DNA of 64,000 nucleotides. Source: a virus. A program made the position numbers and the translations under genes. Within the stretch, counting starts at the first letter, position 1; the number at the start of each line of letters is the position of its first letter. The notes under the pieces were generated by a model. It saw only the letters and a program-made list of their open reading frames with translations. It was not told the DNA's origin and made no database searches. The stretch is from positions 80,056 to 144,055 of IMG/VR virus record IMGVR_UViG_3300031950_000001. One strand, written 5' to 3'. Positions 50,488 through 58,365 of the stretch are shown here, in pieces.

Positions 50488-51840
50488 ATGACCAATTTTG
50501 AAGACCTTTCGGTTGCCAAGCTGCAGGCAGCCACAAAGTTCCCTTACCTTAAGGAGCTTATTCTCGAAATGCCAGTGGTTATCGTAGACCACCCGGCATT
50601 AAGTACAGCCGCGATTTCGGACCGAATGGTACTTTATGTGAGCCGACAGATCGTCGATGAGGATATCTTGTTGCTTCCGTACGTGATTGCGCGGGATATC
50701 TTCCATCTAATCCTACGGCATGCAAAAAGGTACGAGCAATTCACCATATGCTCCCCGGCAGTTTGGACAGTAGCAGCCCGAATGGCCATCTTCAGCTTTA
50801 TGCGTCAGATGCCGGGCAGCTTATACGCCGATTTTGCAGAGCGATTCCTCATTGATCCTAACCATTACGGCCTCCCGCTCTATCTAACAGCAGAGGAGTA
50901 TGCCGAGCTGTTGACGTCTAAAGATCTGCCTCCGGTCATGCAACAACAACTTCAGCAGATGACTAACTTAGTTCAACAGCTTCAATCACGAGGTCAATCT
51001 CAGTCTGCGCCAACCGATTCATCTTCACAACCCAGCAAAGATGAAGTCAATCGTTTGCCAGCATATCAAAGCGGTTCTTGCGTTCATGGCCAGAAGCAGC
51101 CGTGGGAAACGGGCGAAAAGGACAGCCATGCCCCACCGGAACCGACGCTGGCTACTATGATCGATACCGTAAAAGAAGCCATCGCGCATATGCAGCGTGG
51201 GATTTCGCATGGTAACGTGCTTCGAGAGCTTGAGGAGTACGGGCATACTGCCGGTATTGGACATCTTCTTAAGCTCTTGACGGAGGCCCATCGTACCGCG
51301 CATAAAAGCGGTGGCTCGAACCTTGATATCACGAAAGTCCGTCGTCGGCAATATCTTGAGCAATATCGACATGGCTACGTATTGCCGCCATTTACGAAAA
51401 ACCATGTTCGCGTCGGCATTCTCGTCGATACTTCAGGTAGCATGGAACTTGAGACCGAATTGCGCATGTGCATCCAATGCGTGAACTCCTTCCTGGCTTC
51501 GGGGGAGTACAACGAAGTCATGTTTTACTCCGGCGATACGGACGTGAGCAACACTCAAAAGCTCTGTCGAGGCCAAAAGCCGATTCTTATCGGCGCCGGC
51601 GGTACCGACGTCGGAAAAATGATTGCCCAGATCGAAGAAATGAATCGAGGCAAGCCGTTGGATTACCTGGTCGTATTTACCGACGGCTGGACGCCTTGGG
51701 GGAATGAACCCGAAACGATGAAAGTGATCGCCGTGATTACAAAACCCGATCATTGGAGCATCCCCGAATGGGTTCAATATATAACCATTGATGAGCTATT
51801 CCCCCATTTACGAAGGAGAACGAGTCGTGGCAATGTCTAA
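50488..51840 (+). CDS. VWA-domain protein, DUF2201-like
   Basis: 450 residues. The first 130 resemble the metallopeptidase-like N-terminal domain of DUF2201, but the zinc motif is degenerate (RDIFHLILRHAKR lacks the first His-Glu). A Gln/Ser-rich linker lies near residues 150-215. From about 310 the VWA domain has the metal-ion motif LVDTSGSM and later GAGGTDVGKM and VVFTDGWTPWG. It is the partner of the MoxR ATPase 12 nt upstream. Targets are unknown. Confidence 0.8.
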   Translation: MTNFEDLSVAKLQAATKFPYLKELILEMPVVIVDHPALSTAAISDRMVLYVSRQIVDEDILLLPYVIARDIFHLILRHAKRYEQFTICSPAVWTVAARMAIFSFMRQMPGSLYADFAERFLIDPNHYGLPLYLTAEEYAELLTSKDLPPVMQQQLQQMTNLVQQLQSRGQSQSAPTDSSSQPSKDEVNRLPAYQSGSCVHGQKQPWETGEKDSHAPPEPTLATMIDTVKEAIAHMQRGISHGNVLRELEEYGHTAGIGHLLKLLTEAHRTAHKSGGSNLDITKVRRRQYLEQYRHGYVLPPFTKNHVRVGILVDTSGSMELETELRMCIQCVNSFLASGEYNEVMFYSGDTDVSNTQKLCRGQKPILIGAGGTDVGKMIAQIEEMNRGKPLDYLVVFTDGWTPWGNEPETMKVIAVITKPDHWSIPEWVQYITIDELFPHLRRRTSRGNV

Positions 51841-52825
51841 AACGTCGGAAAGCCTAATGCTCGAACGTATCGAGCATCGAATTGATAACGCGACAGAATT
51901 TACCCCCGAAATGCTGCCTTACCTACCTCCAGAAGAGGTGGTAAAGCACTATGATGACTATCCCGTAGCAGGCGTGCTCTACGCATACGGTCTGCTTACG
52001 GACGAACAAAAACAAGACGCGGCGGAGCGTTGTCCTGAAGCGCTCCTGGAGACGCAAATCCATACCATATCGCCAGAACTACGGGCGCGTGCAATCCAAA
52101 ACGCGCCTATTTTCGCGGCGACCCAGGTCTGTGCATATCTAACCAAGGAGGAGTGTGCCAGAATATTGGACTATATTCTAGAGCGTAAGCTCTATACGCT
52201 CGTAAATATCCCTGTCTTGTGCGCCACTCTGCTAACGGTATTAAAGGTGCGCGGCAAGAAACGCAAAAAGGCCGAAGAGGCTATTAAAATAGCTGCGAAC
52301 AACCTTAAGGCGTTTCTGGTCAGCAACCACGAGATCATGATTCCGAGCATCCTGTCTTACCTTGTCGGAGCCCATTCCCGCGGTAACGCCAGGCTGGCGT
52401 ATAAGTTTTATACCACGCTGGACCTCGACGAGGAGCAGATTCCGGCCAATCTTCAATGTACGCCGGTCACTCAATCCTATCTGTTGGAGCCGTATATCCC
52501 ACGAGGGTATACGGTTGCCGAATATAGATATACGCTACCGCCGTTGTTTAATCCGGCAGTGCTCAACCTTAAAATCAAATCCTTACTGCATCTTCAGAAC
52601 AAAGATCTTACCGAAAGCCTGGTTCCGGCGCTGGATTTATTCTATCGTGCGCCATTTGCGGTCGATCCTTCCGTAGTCCTATCTTTAGGCGAACGGCTAT
52701 TGCTGACCGCGTTTTATCACAAGTTCAAGCAGTTCGCCAGGCACATGTTGTCCGATGAGAAAATCCATAGTTTGGATAGTCGGTACGTCGTCAAGGCAGT
52801 TGACGATGTTTTTACCAGGAGCTAG
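51827..52825 (+). CDS. Unrecognised helical-repeat-like protein
   Basis: About 332 residues from GTG 51827 or ATG 51833, after GAAGGAGAACGA, overlapping the VWA gene end. It is almost wholly helical, with runs such as EVVKHYDDYPVAGVLYAYGL that suggest alpha-solenoid repeats. No family recognised. It probably belongs to the MoxR/VWA unit, perhaps as a scaffold. Confidence 0.6.
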   Translation: MAMSKTSESLMLERIEHRIDNATEFTPEMLPYLPPEEVVKHYDDYPVAGVLYAYGLLTDEQKQDAAERCPEALLETQIHTISPELRARAIQNAPIFAATQVCAYLTKEECARILDYILERKLYTLVNIPVLCATLLTVLKVRGKKRKKAEEAIKIAANNLKAFLVSNHEIMIPSILSYLVGAHSRGNARLAYKFYTTLDLDEEQIPANLQCTPVTQSYLLEPYIPRGYTVAEYRYTLPPLFNPAVLNLKIKSLLHLQNKDLTESLVPALDLFYRAPFAVDPSVVLSLGERLLLTAFYHKFKQFARHMLSDEKIHSLDSRYVVKAVDDVFTRS

Positions 52826-52828
52826 GGA

Positions 52829-53671
52829 ATGATCTTTTCAAGACGAACGTTCGACGACCTAGGCCAAATTAAGGCCATTCATACTTCGCCCAAGTTTGAC
52901 TTTATATTCCAGCATTTTGCAAAGAATGCTAGCGAAGGACGCAAGCTGAGATTTCGGCTGGCCTATGAACTAGGCAACATTGAAGATATCGTCCGTTTAA
53001 TGCCAGCCCATCTTGCGCCCAGCTTTCTTAAAACGAAGCCCTCTTACTTTATAAACAACGAAGATAACTTCATTATTGATGTTTATCCGGAATTGAACGA
53101 TAAGCTCCGAAAGCACTATCGAGAGCGATTTACGAAACTGGTCCGGGACGATCACACCGAAAAGGCGTTTGATAGTGCGTTTGAAGACGTAACAGAAAAG
53201 GAGCATGTCTGTAAATCGGTGGAGCATGACGACCCGATTATAGGGTCCATGATCTCCCACGAGATCCGACAAGCCTGCTACTTTGTCGGTTACTTCGACA
53301 AAAAGAAGAAAATCGGCTTCGCCGACGCATGCCAGCTATGCTGCGCAAAGAGCTTTAAGAAAATTGTGGACGAAGGACGGTTCTTTCTTCCGTCCATCCG
53401 TCCGTTCTTCATTGAGGACAAGCACATGCCAAGGAGAATATCGCTACTGACGATTATGTCCCGTAAGAACTATGTTCCCTATATTTTGGCATACTACGCC
53501 AGAGCAAGCCTTTTCAACCGCGCAATGGAGAGCAAAATGTATGATCTAGCCGAAGCCATTGCGTTCCGATATATCGGCATGATGCCTTTGGAGCAGATTC
53601 AGCGACTGAAAGATATTTCGGGATTTTACGACGTTTTCATGGCGTTTAAGGACACGTCTGAGGATAGTTAA
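52829..53671 (+). CDS. Unrecognised helical protein
   Basis: A 280-residue, basic and helical protein starting 3 nt after the previous gene (ATG 52829, after AGGAGCTAGGGA). It has Lys/Arg/Glu-rich helices and CQLCC near residue 170. No family recognised. It may be a distant relative of the gene before it. It is the last gene of the unit before a palindrome and a strong terminator. Confidence 0.6.
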   Translation: MIFSRRTFDDLGQIKAIHTSPKFDFIFQHFAKNASEGRKLRFRLAYELGNIEDIVRLMPAHLAPSFLKTKPSYFINNEDNFIIDVYPELNDKLRKHYRERFTKLVRDDHTEKAFDSAFEDVTEKEHVCKSVEHDDPIIGSMISHEIRQACYFVGYFDKKKKIGFADACQLCCAKSFKKIVDEGRFFLPSIRPFFIEDKHMPRRISLLTIMSRKNYVPYILAYYARASLFNRAMESKMYDLAEAIAFRYIGMMPLEQIQRLKDISGFYDVFMAFKDTSEDS

Positions 53672-53672
53672 A

Positions 53673-53700
53673 AAAAATTTGATTCCGGAATCAAATTTTT
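53673..53700. repeat. Dispersed palindrome, copy 11
   Basis: The longest copy: 28 bp of perfect palindrome, right after the stop at 53671. Confidence 0.9.
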
Positions 53701-53709
53701 GGACCCGTT

Positions 53710-53776
53710 GCCCGGCGATGAGGGTGAGGACGCATGGTCCTACTAGTTGCACCCTCGTCGCCGGGCATGTTTTTTT
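53710..53776 (+). terminator. Strong two-part terminator hairpin
   Basis: GCCCGGCGATGAGGGTG pairs with CACCCTCGTCGCCGGGC (one G-U) around an inner AGGAC/GTCCT hairpin, followed by ATG and seven Ts. Confidence 0.88.
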
Positions 53777-53778
53777 GT

Positions 53779-53834
53779 GGCATTTAATAATGGCGGTCAT
53801 TTTTACGTCCGAAAAATGGCCGCTCAATTTTTTT
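53779..53834 (+). promoter_or_regulatory. GGCATTTAATA motif and hairpin
   Basis: GGCATTTAATAATGG (53779-53793) runs into GCGGTCATTTTT/AAAAATGGCCGC, loop ACGTCCG, then TCAATTTTTTT. It is the third copy of the motif-plus-hairpin pair. The hairpin with its T-tract could be a terminator. Confidence 0.6.
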
Positions 53835-53924
53835 AACTGTGGCAACAAAGACCTGCTGCTGATGGTTTCCTTCTATGGCAGAGGGATGGCGGCGGGTCCT
53901 AAGGTTTTTCGTCGGGAGACGGTT

Positions 53925-54146
53925 ATGATTACGTTCGACGGCGAACAGGAAAGGCTGTTGTACGAAGCGTTAATGTCGTTTGTGGAGGCAGCGGATGCCG
54001 CCAAGGTAGGCCTAATGGATTTGACGATTGCCAGAAGCCAAAAAGCTGCTACACTGTTTGCGACGGTGCTTGGGGTATTAAAAGAAGGCGAAGATCCGTT
54101 AGACAGCATAGCACGGTTTTGGAGATCAGTCGCTAGTTATGTGTGA
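53925..54146 (+). CDS. Small unrecognised protein
   Basis: A 73-residue, helical protein (MITFDGEQERLLYEALMSFV). ATG 53925 follows GTCGGGAGACGG. A longer frame opening at 53679 inside the palindrome runs through the terminator and is rejected as the true start. No family recognised. The gap to the tRNA (54147-54239) holds a GCTAAA-type hairpin with a T-tract and CCCCGTACGGGG. Confidence 0.55.
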   Translation: MITFDGEQERLLYEALMSFVEAADAAKVGLMDLTIARSQKAATLFATVLGVLKEGEDPLDSIARFWRSVASYV

Positions 54147-54215
54147 CTGCGCTCCGGCTAAAGCTAGGGCTTTTTTAGCGACGATACTCCCCGTACGGGG
54201 GGATAAATGAAAATT

Positions 54216-54233
54216 TTTGATTCCGGAATCAAA
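54216..54233. repeat. Dispersed palindrome, copy 12
   Basis: The 18-bp core, 6 bp before the tRNA gene. Confidence 0.88.
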
Positions 54234-54239
54234 TTTCTC

Positions 54240-54313
54240 GGGCCCGTAGCTCGGCGGCAAGAGCAGGGGACTCATAATTCCCTTGGTCGCAGGTTCGAAT
54301 CCTGCCGGGCCTA
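54240..54313 (+). tRNA. tRNA with CAT anticodon (Met or Ile2)
   Basis: Acceptor GGGCCCG/CGGGCCT, D arm GCTC-GGCGGCAA-GAGC, anticodon arm GGGGA-CTCATAA-TTCCC, T arm GCAGG-TTCGAAT-CCTGC. All arms pair well. The loop gives CAT. The sequence alone does not separate elongator Met from Ile2. CCA is not encoded; TATTTTTTAG follows. Confidence 0.92.
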
Positions 54314-54368
54314 TTTTTTAGCTATGGGTCATCGCGGCTATCGAACACGTTTTGTTAGCGACGAAAAC

Positions 54369-54397
54369 GCCTTATAATAAGAGTAAGGCATCTTTTG
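54369..54397 (+). terminator. Possible weak terminator
   Basis: GCCTTA and TAAGGC form a 6-bp stem followed by ATCTTTTG, between the tRNA and the HD hydrolase gene. Confidence 0.45.
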
Positions 54398-54431
54398 TAA
54401 TTGTTTTCCCCTGTCCTGAAAGGCTCTTTGT

Positions 54432-55061
54432 ATGTCCCGTTTTCGCTTTGCCGGTAAGCTAGAAACAGCGTCTGGGCGTGTGGTTGATGTCAGAAACTTC
54501 GACGTTTCCGACGTCCGATGGGATGAAATCTGTCATGCCCTCTCCAATTTAGCCCGGTATCAAGGGCATAGCCTTTCTTTTTTTAGCGTTCTCAGCCACA
54601 GCGTCCTTTCCTATCTGATCGCCAAAAGGCTATGGCCTGAAGATCTCGATCTTCAAATTGCCGTATTAATTCATGACGCTGCCGAGGCCTATATTGGGGA
54701 TATGATTCGGCCCATTCGGGCACTTCCAGGAATGTACGTCCATAAAAAATACGAACGCGCCATTATGGCGAAAATCCTCGAAGCTGCAAAGCTTGACCCT
54801 GGTTTTCTCGATGACGAGCGGGTCAAAATCGCGGATAACCTTGCGTTGGCTTATGAAGTAATATCACTCATGCCTTCTGGAGGCCAGCTGGATATTTGGA
54901 AGCCATTCTTTAAAACGTATGAGCTCTATCACGACAAATTTCGTCTGACATGGTTGGACTGGCTCAAAGTCAATTGGTTTGCCCGACGAACCTTTTTAAA
55001 AGCTCTGGAGAAACATTATGCTCGAAAACTCGATTCTGGATGTCCTACTCCGCAAACGTAA
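54432..55061 (+). CDS. HD-domain phosphohydrolase, YfbR/DatZ-like
   Basis: A 209-residue protein of a family common in phages: ETASGRVVDVRNFDVSDVRW, HALSNLARYQGHSLSFFSVL, SHSVLSYLIA and AVLIHDAAEAYIGDMIRPIR. These supply the H...HD...D metal residues. Relatives remove phosphates from deoxynucleotides; DatZ enzymes degrade dATP in phages that replace adenine with diaminopurine. No purZ gene is in this window, so that role is only a possibility. ATG 54432 follows a weak GAAAGGCTC. Its end overlaps the sigma factor gene. Confidence 0.8.
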   Translation: MSRFRFAGKLETASGRVVDVRNFDVSDVRWDEICHALSNLARYQGHSLSFFSVLSHSVLSYLIAKRLWPEDLDLQIAVLIHDAAEAYIGDMIRPIRALPGMYVHKKYERAIMAKILEAAKLDPGFLDDERVKIADNLALAYEVISLMPSGGQLDIWKPFFKTYELYHDKFRLTWLDWLKVNWFARRTFLKALEKHYARKLDSGCPTPQT

Positions 55062-55839
55062 AACTCAGGAAGCTGACCAGACCCGTTCGAGCTATCGGTT
55101 CAAAGAGGAAGAATATCTTCCACTTTACGAAACCTGGGTTAAGACAAAGTCTCCCGATGCCTTAACCGTGCTGGTGGATAAACTGAGCCCTCTTCTCGAC
55201 TATGCCATTCATTACTATGCGTCGGATATTGCCAGCTCGCCGAGTCTACGAATAAAAGCCAAGAAATTGCTCATCGACGCCATCAAGTCCTACGATCCGT
55301 CCAAGGGGCTTTTAACGCATCACGTCTTCCTCAATTTACAGAGACTAAAACGGATCGGCGGCCAGACGCGGCAGATCATCCGTCAATCCGAACAAGTCTC
55401 AATGGACCTTAATATGTTAAATCAAGCCGAAGAGGAGCTTATCCAGACCCTTGGAAGGTTGCCAAATACCGAAGAACTGGCGGATTATACAGGACTGTCG
55501 ATAGAACGAATTAAGCGGATTCGACAAAAGGCTGTTATGCCACTTCCCGAAGCGACAACAGTTAGGCAGACCGCAGAAGGATTGTCTGAGTTGCCTACGC
55601 AGGCGCTTGGTCAAGGTCAGGACGTATTTACCCAGCTTCTAGAGCTTGCCTATATTGATGCTGATCCGGTTGATAAAGCCATTATGGAATTGTATTATGG
55701 ACTTCACGGGCGCCCACGGATGTCCCAAAAAGACATTGCCAATAAGCTTCGACTCAGTCCCGGCCGGGTAAGCCAACGGATCTCCGAAATTGAAGAGCGG
55801 GTTAAATATTGGTACGATCTTCAAAGAGGCAATCTATGA
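55018..55839 (+). CDS. Sigma-70-family transcription factor
   Basis: A 273-residue protein. Region 2-like helices include KAKKLLIDAIKSYDPSKGLL. Region 3 is QTLGRLPNTEELADYTGLSI. Region 4 is DKAIMELYYGLHGRPRMSQK followed by DIANKLRLSPGRVSQRISEI, the helix-turn-helix for the -35 element. It probably redirects host RNA polymerase to late phage promoters, as T4 gp55 does. It lies just upstream of the baseplate genes. ATG 55018 overlaps the HD gene. Confidence 0.82.
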   Translation: MLENSILDVLLRKRKTQEADQTRSSYRFKEEEYLPLYETWVKTKSPDALTVLVDKLSPLLDYAIHYYASDIASSPSLRIKAKKLLIDAIKSYDPSKGLLTHHVFLNLQRLKRIGGQTRQIIRQSEQVSMDLNMLNQAEEELIQTLGRLPNTEELADYTGLSIERIKRIRQKAVMPLPEATTVRQTAEGLSELPTQALGQGQDVFTQLLELAYIDADPVDKAIMELYYGLHGRPRMSQKDIANKLRLSPGRVSQRISEIEERVKYWYDLQRGNL

Positions 55840-56195
55840 GTAATATTTTCGACGTATGGCAGGATATGGTCTACACGGGGTTTGGGTTTAGTGATTGGTT
55901 CAAACCCTGTGATGACTTAAATGACGGCGGCAAGTCAGCTTATGAGAAATTCAAAGGAGCTTGTGGCCCTACTCCTGCCGATCTACTCCGCGAAAACCGT
56001 CCTAGCGACGGGACGATGATTAAACGGCAGCTGATCCATGCCCACGGCCTTGCCATGTATCGTGCCTTTCTTCTTCGTAATCTGACTGCTAGCCGCGCAT
56101 TTATTATTGCCGATAACCGGACCCATCAGCCGATCCAATTCATGCAGGCGATTGCAGACAACTTTGAAGTGCCCGGGAAGGAACGAACCATATGA
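55836..56195 (+). CDS. Unrecognised baseplate-cluster protein
   Basis: A 119-residue protein from ATG 55836 (overlap ATGA with the sigma gene; AAAGAGGCAATCT upstream). It contains GFGFSDWFKPCDDLNDGGKS and a helical C-terminus. It is coupled to the gp25-like gene that follows. Probably a small baseplate or tail component, by position only. Confidence 0.55.
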   Translation: MSNIFDVWQDMVYTGFGFSDWFKPCDDLNDGGKSAYEKFKGACGPTPADLLRENRPSDGTMIKRQLIHAHGLAMYRAFLLRNLTASRAFIIADNRTHQPIQFMQAIADNFEVPGKERTI

Positions 56196-56629
56196 TTTAC
56201 GATTTATGTCTTTATGAAAAGAATGCGGATGGGCTGTTGGTGGCTTTATACCCGCCTTACAAAGCCGCCGATACGAAATCGGGCTATCTTAACCAGCTAA
56301 TCTATGCCTTTCTGATTACCGATTACGGATCCAACGCCACAGACCCGGCATTTGGGTCTAATTTTGTATCCACCTGCAAGCAGCTTTATTCGAACAGTAG
56401 GTTGGTCGAACGTGTCGTCGTGGATATTCTGCGCGCAGCAATGAAGAACTTCATTACCTGGTACTATCTCAATGTTTTAAATAGCTTTGTTGCACCTACG
56501 GAAGTTGATACGCAAATAACCCTGCTGAATGCGACAATTGAGAACAGAATACTAACTGTCCAAGTGGGTTTGTCCAAGCTTGACGATACGTCGGTCTCTT
56601 GCCGCTATCAGTTTGATTTAACTACGTAG
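56192..56629 (+). CDS. gp25/gpW-like baseplate wedge protein
   Basis: A 145-residue protein with the lysozyme-like gp25 pattern: LNQLIYAFLITDYGSNATDP and AFGSNFVSTCKQ in the first half, a helix of the form RVVVDILRAAMKNF, and a beta-rich C-terminus (TQITLLNATIENRILTVQVG). In contractile tails this protein joins the baseplate to the sheath. It overlaps the upstream stop and precedes the J-like gene, the standard order. Confidence 0.7.
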   Translation: MIYDLCLYEKNADGLLVALYPPYKAADTKSGYLNQLIYAFLITDYGSNATDPAFGSNFVSTCKQLYSNSRLVERVVVDILRAAMKNFITWYYLNVLNSFVAPTEVDTQITLLNATIENRILTVQVGLSKLDDTSVSCRYQFDLTT

Positions 56630-56664
56630 TTGTTTGGTATTTTTAGATTTTCCGGAGACACACG

Positions 56665-58272
56665 ATGGCCGATTCTGCTGCTATCCGACAGACATTGCTG
56701 AGCGTTTTGGCTTCGCAATTTCCTGATATCGCCTTTAAAAACAACATACTAGACCGTCTTTTGGTTCAGCCGGCGACGGCGATTTATGGTTATCTTCAGG
56801 ACGAAATTAGTAAGAAGCTTGCGGCTGTCAATCTTCAGGATATTCTTGAGGATAAAGCCGATGAAGAAGCCGCGTTATCGTTTTTTAAAGGCTTAGGCAT
56901 CTCGATTAGTAATGGCTCCTTCGCTAATGGCTTTGCGCACGTTATCCTGACGGACGGCGCAGTTATCACAGTTCCCAAAGAAACCCGATTTCGTACGGCG
57001 AATGGATTGGAGTTCGTTTCAACCGAACTTATTCGTGCCATTCCATCGGAAGAATACCGAACAAGCCCTGACGACCAGTTGATGTCTAGATTTGGTTCTT
57101 ATTGGTCATTTCAGGTGCCGCTAAAGGCTGTAGAGGTCGGCGCAAAATACAATATCCAAGAAAATACCGAGCTGACAACGACTCTTCAGATTCCCAACCT
57201 GTATAGCATCCTGTCTTCTCTCTTTTACGGCGGAACCAATGCCGAAACGGCCAAAGATGTCGCTAATCGGCTTATTGCAGGGCTTGGAGTGAAGGGACTT
57301 GCCAATAATGGTCAAGTTCTGGCCCTACTGAAGTCCCCGTCCAATAACCCTTATTATGACAATCAGCTTCAGAATACAATCTCGGTTTCTACCGTCGGGG
57401 CCAATGATGCCGAAATGCAGCGTGATCGGAGGGGTATACTGCCCGTCTCTATAGGGGGAAAAATAGATATTTATGTGCGGACGGCTCGGCAGCCACTACT
57501 TGCGACAAAACGGATCACTGCCAGGCTTATCGATATTAATAGTAATGGCAACGGAATATGGGAATTTGTTATTGCTCGAAGTCTATGCCCGGTTGCTTAT
57601 CGCGCCGTGCAAGTCCGGCCGCTAAATTCGCTTCCGTCGGATCCCGGCTATGCAATTACGTCGCAGACGGTATCTCTTGATCTTAGTAACACAGGATTTC
57701 CGTTCGTACCGAATATTGCGAACACCATTGAAGGGGCGTTTTCTCCGTTCTGCAAAATAACGGTTGATTTTATTGACACGGATACGCGCGTCGAGCCCGG
57801 CCAGATTGGTAATCGAACGCAGGATTACTATGCTACGATCCAATACATGCCTGCTATCGACGCGGCCCAGAAATATCTTTCCTGCGACCAGATTCGACCT
57901 ATTGGGCTTGATGTTTTAGTAAAGGCCCCGTTTTTGTGTTTTACTTCTGTGGTCGTTTCTTTGACGAAAAATGTCTCGACTGAAGTCAAGAATCTTCTTA
58001 AAGGAAAGATTGCCGAATTTATCAACCTCCGAGATTTTAGAGAATGCATCTATGCTAGCAGCCTCTCGGCTCAGATTGCTGGTCTTTTACCCCCCGATAC
58101 GGGGATAACGAATATAACCATAGGAGGTTCCATCCTTCTACCGTACCTTACGACGTATACGATCAATCCTTCGACCAGCCTTTGCATTCCGACTCTAAAT
58201 AACTACGGAATTTCAGCGAAAAATACCATTTTTGTCCAAACGACAGATCAGATTTCCTTCGTCGTCAGCTAA
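56665..58272 (+). CDS. Baseplate J-like protein
   Basis: A 535-residue protein. The N-terminus (LLVQPATAIYGYLQDEISKK and DKADEEAALSFFKGLGI) and DGAVITVPKETRFRTANGLE form the J/gp47 signature. GANDAEMQRDRRGILPVSIG and a C-terminal domain (LSAQIAGLLPPDTGITNITI) follow. It links the baseplate wedges and confirms a contractile tail. ATG 56665 follows TCCGGAGACACACG. The stop is directly before a palindrome. Confidence 0.82.
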   Translation: MADSAAIRQTLLSVLASQFPDIAFKNNILDRLLVQPATAIYGYLQDEISKKLAAVNLQDILEDKADEEAALSFFKGLGISISNGSFANGFAHVILTDGAVITVPKETRFRTANGLEFVSTELIRAIPSEEYRTSPDDQLMSRFGSYWSFQVPLKAVEVGAKYNIQENTELTTTLQIPNLYSILSSLFYGGTNAETAKDVANRLIAGLGVKGLANNGQVLALLKSPSNNPYYDNQLQNTISVSTVGANDAEMQRDRRGILPVSIGGKIDIYVRTARQPLLATKRITARLIDINSNGNGIWEFVIARSLCPVAYRAVQVRPLNSLPSDPGYAITSQTVSLDLSNTGFPFVPNIANTIEGAFSPFCKITVDFIDTDTRVEPGQIGNRTQDYYATIQYMPAIDAAQKYLSCDQIRPIGLDVLVKAPFLCFTSVVVSLTKNVSTEVKNLLKGKIAEFINLRDFRECIYASSLSAQIAGLLPPDTGITNITIGGSILLPYLTTYTINPSTSLCIPTLNNYGISAKNTIFVQTTDQISFVVS

Positions 58273-58273
58273 T

Positions 58274-58293
58274 TTTTGATTCCGGAATCAAAA
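58274..58293. repeat. Dispersed palindrome, copy 13
   Basis: A 20-bp palindrome directly after the J-like gene stop. Confidence 0.88.
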
Positions 58294-58327
58294 TTCTTTA
58301 CGTATTACGGGCTGACGGATTAGTAAT

Positions 58328-58351
58328 AAATTTGATTCCGGAATCAAATTT
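58328..58351. repeat. Dispersed palindrome, copy 14
   Basis: A perfect 24-bp palindrome 15 bp before ATG 58366; the second of a pair in this 93-bp gap. Confidence 0.9.
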
Positions 58352-58365
58352 TTCGGAGCTGGGTC

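Noticed and set aside
53679-53924. N-terminal extension of the small gene at 53925
   Set aside because: It begins inside the dispersed palindrome and runs through a strong terminator; a good ribosome site exists just before 53925.
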